Counted from the first letter of the stretch, positions 1-7,618 are shown. The stretch is 36,684 nucleotides of DNA from Phyllobacteriaceae bacterium Water-Bin73 (GCA_900197605.1 FZLQ01000006.1:1-36684), one strand, 5' to 3'. Translations and numbers: made by a program. The notes: generated by a model not told the origin, from the letters alone.

Positions 1-476
1 AGCAGCATGATAAATTTACCGGCGGGGTGGTGAAGCGGCAAATCGCGCAGGCCGATTTCTGCCTGCTCACCAAAAGCGATTTAACCGATGATGGCGGCGC
101 GGCGGCGGTTGAGCTTATTGGCGGTTTAACCGACGCACCGATTGCCGCGCCAGATGATAAAGTGCTGGCCGATATGCTGTCGGGCGCGCCCTCTGCGCTC
201 CCCGATATGGGGACTGATGCGCCGCTTTTTGCCGACACATTATTCGACAGCTTCGCCTTCAGCGCCGACACGCCGCTGGATATTGAGAAGCTGGCGACCT
301 TACTAAAATCCCTGCCGCTGGTTCGCGCCAAAGGCCATACCGGCACGCATCGGCTGCAACTGGTCGGCGACCGCTACACGCTCATCGAAGCCGACACGCG
401 CAAGCCCGAACTGGTGTTCATCACCGAAAAAGGCAAAGTCGATTGGGCGGCGGTTGAGGGATTACTCACCGCTTAA
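1..476 (+). CDS. CobW/P47K-family GTPase, C-terminal part (5' end outside window)
   Basis: The reading frame is open from base 3, so the gene begins upstream of the window. The visible ~157 residues hold the end of the G domain: a QIAQAD stretch followed by TKSD, which fits the NKxD guanine-specificity motif with Thr in place of Asn. A linker follows, then a CobW C-terminal domain (FDSFAFSADTPLDIEKL, then a basic LVRAKGH segment). CobW/YjiA/ZNG-type proteins are GTP-dependent metallochaperones or cobalamin-synthesis factors. The N-terminal Walker A and the metal-binding CxCC motif are not in view, so the metal cannot be inferred. The stop lies 11 bp inside the convergent gene at 466-972. Confidence 0.8.
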   Translation, partial: QHDKFTGGVVKRQIAQADFCLLTKSDLTDDGGAAAVELIGGLTDAPIAAPDDKVLADMLSGAPSALPDMGTDAPLFADTLFDSFAFSADTPLDIEKLATLLKSLPLVRAKGHTGTHRLQLVGDRYTLIEADTRKPELVFITEKGKVDWAAVEGLLTA

Positions 477-972
477 TCTCAAAAACAAACACCCCGTCAT
501 CGCCGCAATTATCGAGCTTGCGTTCAAAGATGATTTTGTCTTTGGCGGTCAGCAGGCGGCTGGCGAGGTCGCTGCCATCGGGCTTGGCGAAACTTTCAAA
601 GCTCAGCACCTCGCCATAATGGGTGGTCAAAAAACCTTTGAGGAAAATATGCCAGTCATATTGCTTGGCGTCCGTCGGGTCGGTTTCGCGCACCAGCGCG
701 CCATCGACGCTGACCTTAATCTCACGCATCGGGCCGCAAATATAGCTGTCGCCATAATTGAATATAATATTGCGATAGGCGATTTCGGGGCCTGCCTCCA
801 ATTGCGGCAAAACCTGTTTCGGCTCAATCAGGATATAGACATTATCGCCGGCCTCGGCCGCGCCGGAGATTTTGCGCCCCTCTATGCGATGCGCTGTGCC
901 GTCTTCTTGCGGCACCTCTTGCCATGCCAGTGCGGGGCTTGCCAATAGAGCGATAAGCAGAAAAAACTTCAT
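466..972 (-). CDS. small secreted/periplasmic protein of unknown function
   Basis: I do not recognise this family. The 168-residue product starts with a clear Sec signal peptide (MKFFLLIALLASPALA, cleavage probably before WQEV). The mature part is about 150 residues, mixed charge, with no further membrane segment. It has only two cysteines, one in YICGP and one in NCGDDG, which could form a disulfide. I chose the ATG at 972 because the signal peptide begins directly there; an ATG five codons upstream adds MVRYR and is less natural. The 3' end overlaps the convergent CobW-like gene by 11 bp. The upstream side is a structured repeat, not an operon partner. Confidence 0.65.
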   Translation of the reverse strand: MKFFLLIALLASPALAWQEVPQEDGTAHRIEGRKISGAAEAGDNVYILIEPKQVLPQLEAGPEIAYRNIIFNYGDSYICGPMREIKVSVDGALVRETDPTDAKQYDWHIFLKGFLTTHYGEVLSFESFAKPDGSDLASRLLTAKDKIIFERKLDNCGDDGVFVFEIKR

Positions 973-999
973 GCGATATCTAACCACGAAGAGGGATAA

Positions 1000-1072
1000 C
1001 GCCCAACAGCTTCTGCTGTTGGCGACCCGTTTTGGTGCGAGGGCCGCATGGCCAAGCTTGCACCAAAATAGA
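1000..1072. repeat. structured intergenic repeat, copy A (two hairpins)
   Basis: Hairpin 1 has perfect 8-bp arms CCAACAGC (1003-1010) and GCTGTTGG (1015-1022) around a 4-nt loop. The spacer CGACCCG follows. Hairpin 2 has perfect 9-bp outer arms TTTTGGTGC (1030-1038) and GCACCAAAA (1060-1068), with an inner GGCC/GGCC pair (1042-1045, 1050-1053). The same arrangement recurs at 32387-32458 with changes in both arms, and its left half recurs at 36217-36250. It lies between the secreted-protein gene and the tRNA terminator. Confidence 0.8.
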
Positions 1073-1073
1073 G

Positions 1074-1109
1074 AAAAACACTTTGGCCGACCAAAAGTCG
1101 GACAAAGTG
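1074..1109 (-). terminator. intrinsic terminator after the tRNA
   Basis: On the minus strand a 12-bp stem with one internal mismatch (CACTTTG-t-CCGAC paired with GTCGG-c-CAAAGTG, loop TTTTG) is followed directly by a T run (1074-1078). It ends the transcript that leaves rpoD, panD and the tRNA. The first stem bases are the last two bases of the mature tRNA. Confidence 0.85.
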
Positions 1110-1181
1110 GGCCCGGCAGGACTTGAACCTGCGACCAATCCGTTATGAGCGGACCGCTCTAACCAGCTGAGCTACAGGCCC
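1108..1181 (-). tRNA. tRNA with CAU anticodon, probably tRNA-Ile2 (lysidine-modified)
   Basis: The cloverleaf can be drawn by eye. The acceptor arm is GGGCCTG with CGGGCCC (one G-U pair). The D arm is GCTC...GAGC, and the anticodon stem GTCCG/CGGAT carries loop CTCATAA with anticodon CAT at 1145-1147. The T arm is GCAGG TTCAAGT CCTGC, and the discriminator is A. CCA is not encoded. A CAU anticodon fits elongator Met, initiator Met or Ile2. The first acceptor pair is G-C, which argues against initiator. The variable-region TTGGTCGC resembles tRNA-Ile2, and location beside rpoD is a known alphaproteobacterial position for Ile2. As Ile2 it would need TilS to convert C34 to lysidine. It starts 11 bp after the panD stop and is probably co-transcribed with it. 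Confidence 0.85.
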
Positions 1182-1192
1182 CACTTTGCCAA

Positions 1193-1531
1193 TTACTCTT
1201 CGTCTTCCGGTAAGAAAACAACGGGCTCATGCGCACGCGCCGCGTCGGCGTCCATCTGCACATAAGAAATAATGATAACCAAATCTTCTTTTTGGGCAAG
1301 GCGCGCCGCCGCGCCGTTAATGCCAATCGTCTGCGACCCACGCTCGGCCGGAATGGCATAAGTGGTGAAACGCGCGCCGGTGTTAATGTTCAACACATCG
1401 ACTTGCTCATTCGGCAAAATGCCGACGCGGTCGAGCCAATCTTCGTCCACCGAAATGGAACCCTGATAATGCATGTCGCATTGGGTCACCGTGGCGCGGT
1501 GAATTTTCGCCTTCATCATTGTTAAAAGCAT
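1193..1531 (-). CDS. panD: aspartate 1-decarboxylase
   Basis: Makes beta-alanine from L-aspartate for pantothenate and coenzyme A; a cytosolic pyruvoyl enzyme made as a proenzyme that cleaves itself. The self-cleavage site is visible as Gly24-Ser25 in HYQGSIS, where Ser25 becomes the pyruvoyl group. Other family signatures are KIHRATVTQ at the N-terminus, [10 protein letters not shown], the INGAAARL loop and ISYVQMD. The length of 112 residues is slightly under the usual 115-140 and the protein looks complete. I kept the ATG at 1531 because [13 protein letters not shown] matches known PanD N-termini. It lies 26 bp after rpoD and 11 bp before the tRNA, so it probably rides on the rpoD transcript. 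Confidence 0.93.
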   Translation of the reverse strand: MLLTMMKAKIHRATVTQCDMHYQGSISVDEDWLDRVGILPNEQVDVLNINTGARFTTYAIPAERGSQTIGINGAAARLAQKEDLVIIISYVQMDADAARAHEPVVFLPEDEE

Positions 1532-1557
1532 GGGGGGTTTCTCTTGTGCCGACTGCC

Positions 1558-3525
1558 CTAATTATCGAGGAAACTACGAAGCTTCCGTGAACGGCTGGGG
1601 TGTTTCAGCTTTCTCAACGCTTTCGCTTCAATCTGGCGAATACGCTCGCGCGTGACTGAGAATTGCTGTCCCACTTCTTCCAGCGTGTGGTCGGTGTTCA
1701 TACCAATGCCGAAACGCATACGCAAGACCCGTTCTTCGCGCGGTGTCAGCGATGCCAAAACACGGGTGGTCGTGTCGCGCAGGTTCGATTGAATGGCCGC
1801 ATCAATCGGCAAAATGGCGTTTTTATCCTCGATGAAATCACCAAGCTGGCTGTCTTCCTCGTCGCCAATCGGAGTCTCGAGCGAAATCGGCTCTTTGGCA
1901 ATTTTCAAAACCTTACGCACTTTATCAAGCGGCATGGAGAGTTTTTCTGACAGCTCTTCCGGCGTCGGCTCGCGGCCAAACTCATGCAGCATTTGACGCG
2001 ATGTGCGCACCAGCTTGTTGATCGTCTCAATCATATGCACCGGAATACGAATGGTGCGCGCCTGATCGGCGATGGAGCGGGTGATGGCTTGGCGAATCCA
2101 CCACGTCGCATAGGTCGAGAATTTATAACCACGGCGATATTCAAATTTATCAACCGCTTTCATCAGCCCGATATTGCCCTCTTGAATGAGGTCAAGGAAT
2201 TGCAGCCCGCGATTGGTGTATTTTTTGGCAATTGAAATAACCAAGCGCAGATTGGCTTCGACCATTTCCTTTTTGGCGATGCGCGCCTCGCGCTCACCTT
2301 TTTGCACCGTGCGAACAATGCGCCGGAACTCAGAAATATTGAGGCCGGTCTCATTGGCCAAATCCTGAATCTCAGTGCGAATATCTCGCACTTCATCGCG
2401 GTTTTTCTGAATGAAATCTTTCCAGCCCTTGCCGGTCAGACGGCCAACACGGCGCGCCCAATTTGTTTCATATTCATTGCCTTGATACTGCTTAAGAAAG
2501 TCCTCGCGCGTCACACCGGTCTTTTGTGCAAACCGCCAAAGCTGCGTTTCCAGCCCGACCAGTCGCTTATTAATCGTGTAAAGCTGCTCAACCAGTGCCT
2601 CAATGCGATTATTATTCAGCGACAGGCCTTTGACCTCGTCAATAATCTCACTGCTCAACTTGGCCAGACGATTTTGTTGCGCCGTGCCAAGCTCTTTATT
2701 CTTGGCTTGCAGTTCAACGCTTTGGTCTTGCAAGCGGCGCAGCTTTTTATAAGTGCCGGCAATAATGTCGAAACTGCCAAGCACTTTCGGCTTCAGTTCC
2801 ATTTCCATTGCTGAAAGCGACATATTAGCTTCGGCTTCTTCATCATCTTCGTCAGGTTCGCCTTCGGCTTCACCCGATGGCGCGCCCGATGGTGGCGGCG
2901 CAGCGCCTTCTGCCGAACGGTCAATCTTCTTGGCTTCCGGCCCGGCAAAAGTAGCATCAAGGTCGATAATATCACGCAGCAGCACTTTGCCTTCGTTCAA
3001 TTCATCGCGCCAAATAATAATCGCCTGAAACGTCAGCGGGCTTTCGCACAAGCCCGCAATCATGGTTTCGCGGCCTGCCTCTATGCGTTTGGCGATGGCA
3101 ATTTCGCCCTCGCGCGACAGCAATTCCACCGACCCCATTTCGCGCAAATACATACGCACCGGGTCATCTGTGCGGTCGCCCGTGCTGGTGGTCTTGGCGG
3201 TTTTGGCGACCGCCGTGGTGGCGCTGTCATCATTGGCGGCTTTGGTGCCTGCCTCATCGCTATCTTCGCTGTCGCCCTCGCCTTCGCCATCATCGGTTTC
3301 AACAACCGTGATACCCATTTGCGACAGCATGGACATGATGTCTTCAATCTGCTCAGAGGAAAACTCCTCAGGTGGCAGCACGGCGTTCAGCGCGTCATAA
3401 GTCACAAAGCCCGTTTCTTTGGCGGCTTTAATCATGCGCTTCACGTCACGATTATTCATATCGATAAGCGGGCTATCGCCGGTTTCGGCTTCCTGCCCTT
3501 TTGCGGTGGCTTTTTTCTTCGCCAT
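1558..3525 (-). CDS. rpoD: housekeeping RNA polymerase sigma factor (sigma-70/RpoD)
   Basis: The 655-residue primary sigma factor directs core RNA polymerase to most promoters. Region 1.1 occupies about residues 15-80 ([19 protein letters not shown]). A Glu/Asp/Ser-rich acidic linker lies at about 80-110, then region 1.2 ([19 protein letters not shown]) and a non-conserved insert with a Pro/Gly/Glu-rich tract. Region 2 has the [17 protein letters not shown] and [15 protein letters not shown] motifs at about 440-490, region 3 follows, and region 4.2 ends the protein ([20 protein letters not shown]). It follows dnaG by 31 bp in the common dnaG-rpoD order. The sequence appears intact. Confidence 0.97.
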   Translation of the reverse strand: MAKKKATAKGQEAETGDSPLIDMNNRDVKRMIKAAKETGFVTYDALNAVLPPEEFSSEQIEDIMSMLSQMGITVVETDDGEGEGDSEDSDEAGTKAANDDSATTAVAKTAKTTSTGDRTDDPVRMYLREMGSVELLSREGEIAIAKRIEAGRETMIAGLCESPLTFQAIIIWRDELNEGKVLLRDIIDLDATFAGPEAKKIDRSAEGAAPPPSGAPSGEAEGEPDEDDEEAEANMSLSAMEMELKPKVLGSFDIIAGTYKKLRRLQDQSVELQAKNKELGTAQQNRLAKLSSEIIDEVKGLSLNNNRIEALVEQLYTINKRLVGLETQLWRFAQKTGVTREDFLKQYQGNEYETNWARRVGRLTGKGWKDFIQKNRDEVRDIRTEIQDLANETGLNISEFRRIVRTVQKGEREARIAKKEMVEANLRLVISIAKKYTNRGLQFLDLIQEGNIGLMKAVDKFEYRRGYKFSTYATWWIRQAITRSIADQARTIRIPVHMIETINKLVRTSRQMLHEFGREPTPEELSEKLSMPLDKVRKVLKIAKEPISLETPIGDEEDSQLGDFIEDKNAILPIDAAIQSNLRDTTTRVLASLTPREERVLRMRFGIGMNTDHTLEEVGQQFSVTRERIRQIEAKALRKLKHPSRSRKLRSFLDN

Positions 3526-3556
3526 TTATATCTCCGTGACCCCTCTCACGTTAATC

Positions 3557-5464
3557 TCAAACGGCGCTACTGTTCTGCTGTTCCAGTGCCGCAATCTCAT
3601 TTTTAATCGCCAATAGGCGATCCAGCGCGTCTTGGGAATCTCCCTCTTCGCGCTTTAATTCACTTTCGAGTTCTGCCTCGGCCTGCTGCTGTTCGACCGC
3701 TAATGTCTGTAATTTATGGTGTAATTGTGAAACTTCAAGCCAACCGGCCAACACTTCTTCTAAACCCGCATCCAAACGTGCAAAACTCAATCGGCGCGCT
3801 TCCGGCATATTGGCGAGACGCGCGCTAACATCTTGTCTTCCCCTACCCTCCAAATGCCTTGTAAGCCCCGCATTGTCAAGCCCCGCGGCTGTGACATCAT
3901 GTGCTTCAAGCCCGTCAAAATAGTCGATAATTTCAAATCGCATGGCGTCAAGCGGCCCGCTTTTCAGCGTCATGGCCTCAAACATATCGCGATGCGTCAG
4001 CAATATCGCCGGATGGTGGAAGGCAATCAGCACAATCAAGGCCTCGCGCGGCAGCCAATCATCTGCGCCGGTGGCCAAAGCAGAGCGCCGCACTTCCGAG
4101 GTCGGTTGCCCGCGATAAGTGTTTTGGGTGCGGCGGCCTTGCCAGCCATTGCCGCGACCGGCGCGATTAAAGCCGCTATTATTGGGCAGCGGCTCATTGC
4201 CCAGCAGCTTATCAAGGCGCTTTCTAATCTCTTGGCCATAGAGGGTTTTTACATCGCCATCGCGCAATTGATTGACCGCCTCGCGCAACCGCTTTTTCAG
4301 CGCGGCAGCGCGTTCGGGCGTATCCCACGGCGCCGCCTCAATCTCGCGCTCCCACATCAGGTCGAGCAAGCTCATCGCCTTGCCCAAAATGGCTTGCATG
4401 GCTTCCGCCCCACCCTCGCGCACCACATCATCGGGGTCTTTGCCGGGCGGTAAAATGGCAAAGCGCAGCGAATAGCCGGGCTTCAACAGCGGCAAGGCGC
4501 GGTCAATGGCGCGATAGGCCGCGCGCAAACCCGCTTGGTCGCCATCGAGACATAAAATCGGTTCAGGTGCCATGCGCCAGGCCAGTTGAATTTGCTCTTC
4601 CGTCAGCGCCGTGCCCATGGGCGCGACGGCATGGTGAAAACCGGCATGTGCCAGACCGACAACATCCATATATCCCTCAGCCACCAATAAAGTGCCGGTG
4701 TCATAAGCGGGTTGGCGGGCGCGGGCGAAGTTATACAAGACGCGACCTTTATCGAATAAGGGCGTGTCCGGCGAGTTGAGATATTTGGCCGGTGCATCTG
4801 CCTGCATGGCGCGACCGCCAAAAGCAATCACCCGCCCGCGCGTATCGGCAATCGGAAAAATAATGCGATCGCGAAAGCGGTCATAAGGCGCTTTATTATC
4901 CTCCGGCTTAATCGCCATGCCGGATTCAATCACCTTATCGACGCCAATATTGCGCGCCGTCAAATGCTCCAATAATGCAGTGCGCGAACGCGGCGCATAG
5001 CCAATGCCGAAACCGGCAATCATATCTTGCGTGACACCGCGCCGCTCCAAATAGGCGCGTGCCTCATCAGCCGCCGGTGTTTGCAATTGCGCCTGAAACC
5101 ATTTCGCCGCCGCCTCGGTGACATCAACCAGTCCGGCTTGTCTTTGCGCCCGTTCAGCCGCGCGCGGGTCGCGCTCAGGCATGGGCAGACCGGCCTCTGA
5201 GGCCAAACGCTCAACCGCTTCGGGGAAGCTCAACCCCTCGGTTTCCATCAAAAAATCGAATATTGAGCCATGTTTTCCGGTTGAGAAACAATGGTAAAAC
5301 TGCTTGTCATCATTGACGGTAAAGGAGGGAGTGCGCTCTTGCTTGAACGGGCTGAGGCCGACAAATTCGCGGCCACGGCGTTGCAGCTTCACCTTGCGAC
5401 CGACCACATCCGAGGTCGCCACACGGTTTTTAATCTCATCAAGAAAGCCAGAAGGAAACGCCAT
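3557..5464 (-). CDS. dnaG: DNA primase, with a degenerate N-terminal zinc ribbon
   Basis: Synthesises RNA primers at the replication fork, working with DnaB. The N-terminal CHC2 domain (residues ~1-100) has kept its fold signatures (ERTPSFTVN, FYHCF, SFPEAVERLA). Of the four usual zinc ligands, however, three are changed: Ser38 and Lys41 replace the first Cys and the His, and Thr62 replaces the last Cys; only Cys59 remains. The TOPRIM catalytic core is normal, with EGYMD at 263-267 and LDGDQAG at 306-312 giving the metal-binding acidic residues. The C-terminal helicase-interaction region (about 450-635) is divergent, as is usual. The 635-residue length is typical. It lies between the YqeY-like gene (90 bp upstream) and rpoD (31 bp downstream). 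Confidence 0.96.
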   Translation of the reverse strand: MAFPSGFLDEIKNRVATSDVVGRKVKLQRRGREFVGLSPFKQERTPSFTVNDDKQFYHCFSTGKHGSIFDFLMETEGLSFPEAVERLASEAGLPMPERDPRAAERAQRQAGLVDVTEAAAKWFQAQLQTPAADEARAYLERRGVTQDMIAGFGIGYAPRSRTALLEHLTARNIGVDKVIESGMAIKPEDNKAPYDRFRDRIIFPIADTRGRVIAFGGRAMQADAPAKYLNSPDTPLFDKGRVLYNFARARQPAYDTGTLLVAEGYMDVVGLAHAGFHHAVAPMGTALTEEQIQLAWRMAPEPILCLDGDQAGLRAAYRAIDRALPLLKPGYSLRFAILPPGKDPDDVVREGGAEAMQAILGKAMSLLDLMWEREIEAAPWDTPERAAALKKRLREAVNQLRDGDVKTLYGQEIRKRLDKLLGNEPLPNNSGFNRAGRGNGWQGRRTQNTYRGQPTSEVRRSALATGADDWLPREALIVLIAFHHPAILLTHRDMFEAMTLKSGPLDAMRFEIIDYFDGLEAHDVTAAGLDNAGLTRHLEGRGRQDVSARLANMPEARRLSFARLDAGLEEVLAGWLEVSQLHHKLQTLAVEQQQAEAELESELKREEGDSQDALDRLLAIKNEIAALEQQNSSAV

Positions 5465-5554
5465 GAGCCTAGTCTAAGGCTTTATCGGAAGTATCGCCAC
5501 TGAGGCGACAGGATAAATTGTGCATGAATGACGCAATCGGCAATTTTGGCTGCG

Positions 5555-6007
5555 CTAGCCAAGTCGCTGTTTAACCAGCCCGCCCGCTTTGCCGAAATCC
5601 ATCTGACCGGCATATTTGCCTTTCAGCACGCCCATCACCTTGCCCATATCCTTTAATGAAGCAGCACCGGTTTCGGCAATCGCATCATTAACGGCGGCGG
5701 CAATATCATCATCGCCAAGCTGAGCCGGCAAAAATTCTTCAATGACCAGAATCTCAGCGCGCTCTTGCTCGGCCAACTCCAATCGTCCTGCCTCTTCATA
5801 AGTCGCGGCGGCCTCTTGGCGCTGCTTGACCATTTTGGCAAGAATTTCGAGCACCTGCTCATCGGTTGCACCGGAACCTTTATCGGCTCCACGCGCAGCG
5901 ATATCGCGGTCTTTAATGGCGGCTGTAATAAGCCGCAACGTCGAAATGCGGATTTTGTCTTGGCTTTTGACCGCTTCCTTAAGCGCTTCGGTGAAACGCT
6001 CCTGCAT
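5555..6007 (-). CDS. GatB/YqeY-domain protein
   Basis: The 150-residue protein matches the stand-alone YqeY family along its length: an amphipathic start (MQERFTEALKEAVKSQDK), the STLRLITAAIKDRDIAARG motif, a MVKQRQEAAATYEEAGR helix, the EEFLPAQLGDD segment, and a C-terminal KDMGKVMGVLKGKYAG ... GGLVKQRL domain. It shares the tRNA-binding tail domain of the amidotransferase subunit GatB, but its own role is not well established. It is the first gene of the dnaG-rpoD transcription unit, as in many alphaproteobacteria. Its ATG follows a strong GGAGG ribosome-binding site at a normal distance. Confidence 0.93.
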   Translation of the reverse strand: MQERFTEALKEAVKSQDKIRISTLRLITAAIKDRDIAARGADKGSGATDEQVLEILAKMVKQRQEAAATYEEAGRLELAEQERAEILVIEEFLPAQLGDDDIAAAVNDAIAETGAASLKDMGKVMGVLKGKYAGQMDFGKAGGLVKQRLG

Positions 6008-6042
6008 GGTCGCCTCCTCGTGGTACTCACATCAAAGTCGGT

Positions 6043-6071
6043 CATATATGCCATTGCGAGGGTTTTGGCAA
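6043..6071 (-). promoter_or_regulatory. sigma-70 promoter for the YqeY-dnaG-rpoD-panD unit
   Basis: Read on the minus strand, TTGCCA (6066-6071) and TATATG (6043-6048) are separated by exactly 17 bp, and the -10 lies 35 bp before the start codon at 6007. This is the best-formed promoter upstream of the unit. Confidence 0.6.
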
Positions 6072-6243
6072 TCACTCAGATGACGGGGTTTGAGAATCAC
6101 CCGAAAACCCTGCACTCAGCTTGCGCCGAACCATGAGGGATTCGATTGGCGCGCCGCCTGAATCATTACAGGCGCGGCCATACGCCTTTTATCTTATTGG
6201 TATTATTTCGTTTTTTTAGTCACCGGATTCTTCTTTTCACGGC

Positions 6244-6270
6244 TTGACCGAGACTGATGCTTTATATAGT
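6244..6270 (+). promoter_or_regulatory. candidate carAB promoter
   Basis: CTTGAC(C) at 6243-6249 resembles the alphaproteobacterial -35 consensus. A TATA-rich -10 (best fit TATAGT at 6265-6270) follows with a short 15-bp spacer. If correct, transcription would start near 6277 and give a leader of about 178 nt before carA. The spacing is not ideal, so the exact elements are uncertain. Confidence 0.4.
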
Positions 6271-6308
6271 TTCCCGTCAAATTAGCACGCAAAGAAGAAG
6301 GTTTGTTT

Positions 6309-6458
6309 ATGGGTGTTCCAGTCATCCCCGTCGCCTCGGCCGCAACAGCGGCAGGGGCATTTTTTTTGCCTGCTTTTTATCATTGTCCCTCATTTGCCGT
6401 GTCGGCTTGCGCCGCACGGTTAAAAACCAAGTTGAAAACTAAAGAGACCCGCTCATGA
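6309..6458 (+). CDS. carAB leader reading frame (49 codons) spanning the attenuator
   Basis: The ATG at 6309 is preceded at 7 nt by AAGAAGAAGG (6292-6301), one of the best ribosome-binding sites in the window. The 49-residue product (MGVPVIPVASAATAAG..., ending KTKETRS) matches nothing I recognise and is probably not functional as a protein. The frame runs through the intrinsic terminator at 6333-6367, and its TGA stop (6456-6458) overlaps the carA ATG (6455-6457). This suggests that translating the leader affects both termination and carA initiation. It is not a classic amino-acid attenuator: there is no run of Arg codons, and both Arg codons lie after the terminator. Confidence 0.5.
   Translation: MGVPVIPVASAATAAGAFFLPAFYHCPSFAVSACAARLKTKLKTKETRS
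6333..6367 (+). terminator. intrinsic terminator in the carAB leader (attenuator candidate)
   Basis: GCCTCGGCCGC (6333-6343) pairs with GCGGCAGGGGC (6348-6358) across an AACA tetraloop. The stem has 10 pairs (one G-U) and one G-A mismatch, and A plus eight T follow (6360-6367). No plus-strand gene lies upstream for thousands of bases, so the only transcript it can end is the carAB leader. A second hairpin (CCGTG-t-CGG with CCGCACGG, 6397-6419) lies between it and carA. Confidence 0.8.
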
Positions 6459-7618
6459 GTGTTTGGACCCCGCCCACAAAAACCGCTCTGCTGCTGACCG
6501 ATAGCGGCGAAAAGTTCTATGGTTACGGCATTGGCGCAACCGGCCATACGGTCGGTGAAGTTTGCTTCAACACGGCCATGACGGGCTATCAGGAAATCCT
6601 CACCGACCCCTCTTACGCATCGCAAATTGTGACCTTCACTTTTCCGCATATCGGCAATGTCGGCACAAATGACGATGACAGCGAGATCTCAAACAATCAA
6701 AACCCGCGCGCCGCCAATGGCTTGATTATTCGCGAGGCGATTACCGCGCCGGCGAATTATCGCAACACGGCGCATTTGAATGATTGGCTGATTGAAAAAG
6801 ATTTAATCGGCATTAGCGGCGTCGATACGCGCGCCATCACCGCCCATATTCGCGATAATGGCATGTTCAACGCCGTGCTGGCACATGCGCCGGACGGCAA
6901 TTTCGATATTGCCGCGCTGGAAGCCGACCTTGCCGCCTTTGCCGGATTGGAAGGCGCGGATTTGGCAGGCCAAGTGACCAGCGCTGATGATTATGATTGG
7001 GGCGAAGGCCGCTGGGCGTGGGACGAAGGCTTTAGCCAAGCCACTGACGGCCCGCATGTGGTGGCGCTTGATTATGGCGTGAAGAAAAATATTCTGCGCT
7101 GTTTGGTTGAGGCCGGGTGCCGCGTCTCGGTGCTGCCTGCCAATAGCAAAGCCGAAGATGTTTTGGCCGCCGGGCCTGACGGCATTTTCTTATCTAACGG
7201 CCCGGGCGACCCGGCCGCGACCGGCGATTATGCGGTTGGCGAGATTGAAAAACTGGTGGCCAGCGGCAAGCCGGTTTTCGGCATCTGTCTCGGCCATCAA
7301 ATGCTGGCGCGCGCACTTGGCGCACAGACCATCAAAATGAAGCAAGGCCATCACGGAGCCAATCATCCGGTTAAAGATTTGGGCACGGGCAAGGTGGAAA
7401 TCACCTCGATGAATCACGGCTTCACGGTTGACCGCGACAGCCTGCCCGAGACGGTAGAAGAAACGCATATCAGCCTGTTTGACGGCACGAATTGCGGCAT
7501 CGCACTTAAAGGCCAGCCGGTATTCTCGGTGCAATATCACCCCGAAGCCTCACCCGGCCCGCAAGACAGCCATTATTTATTTGACCGCTTTGTAACCGCC
7601 ATGCGGGGAGACGCCTAA
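6455..7618 (+). CDS. carA: carbamoyl-phosphate synthase, small (glutaminase) subunit
   Basis: Hydrolyses glutamine and passes ammonia through a tunnel to CarB for carbamoyl phosphate, the precursor of arginine and pyrimidines. The N-terminal CPSase small-chain domain (residues ~8-140) shows the [18 protein letters not shown] signature. The C-terminal class I glutamine amidotransferase domain (~190-380) has the nucleophile Cys in FGICLGHQM (about residue 277) and the His-Glu pair in YHPEASPGP (about 360). The 387-residue length is normal. The ATG lies inside the stop of the leader reading frame, and the carA stop overlaps the carB start (TAATG), so the two subunits are probably translationally coupled. 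Confidence 0.97.
   Translation: MSVWTPPTKTALLLTDSGEKFYGYGIGATGHTVGEVCFNTAMTGYQEILTDPSYASQIVTFTFPHIGNVGTNDDDSEISNNQNPRAANGLIIREAITAPANYRNTAHLNDWLIEKDLIGISGVDTRAITAHIRDNGMFNAVLAHAPDGNFDIAALEADLAAFAGLEGADLAGQVTSADDYDWGEGRWAWDEGFSQATDGPHVVALDYGVKKNILRCLVEAGCRVSVLPANSKAEDVLAAGPDGIFLSNGPGDPAATGDYAVGEIEKLVASGKPVFGICLGHQMLARALGAQTIKMKQGHHGANHPVKDLGTGKVEITSMNHGFTVDRDSLPETVEETHISLFDGTNCGIALKGQPVFSVQYHPEASPGPQDSHYLFDRFVTAMRGDA

Larger units (their letters stand above)
6008..6454. other. divergent control region between the YqeY-like gene and carA (447 bp)
   Basis: The left part holds the minus-strand promoter for the YqeY-dnaG-rpoD unit. The middle (about 6072-6240) holds no gene I can support; it has a short perfect hairpin, CGCCTG/CAGGCG at 6155-6174, with no T run, and an AT-rich stretch at 6185-6240. 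The right part is the carAB promoter and a long leader containing a terminator and a leader reading frame, listed separately. Confidence 0.7.

Noticed and set aside
2302-2814. 170-residue plus-strand frame opposite rpoD
   Set aside because: It lies wholly inside rpoD, has no ribosome-binding site or family features, and its composition is what the opposite strand of rpoD gives.
3557-5464. dnaG as a pseudogene because of missing zinc ligands
   Set aside because: The frame is full length, TOPRIM residues are intact, it is the only primase visible, and similar ligand loss is known to me in functional relatives.
6155-6174. Terminator hairpin upstream of the carA promoter
   Set aside because: The stem is only 6 bp with no T run on either strand and no transcript obviously ending there.
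6257-6442. 61-residue plus-strand frame in the carA leader in another phase
   Set aside because: It has a weaker start context than the frame at 6309, is rich in Arg/Ser without pattern, and does not reach carA.
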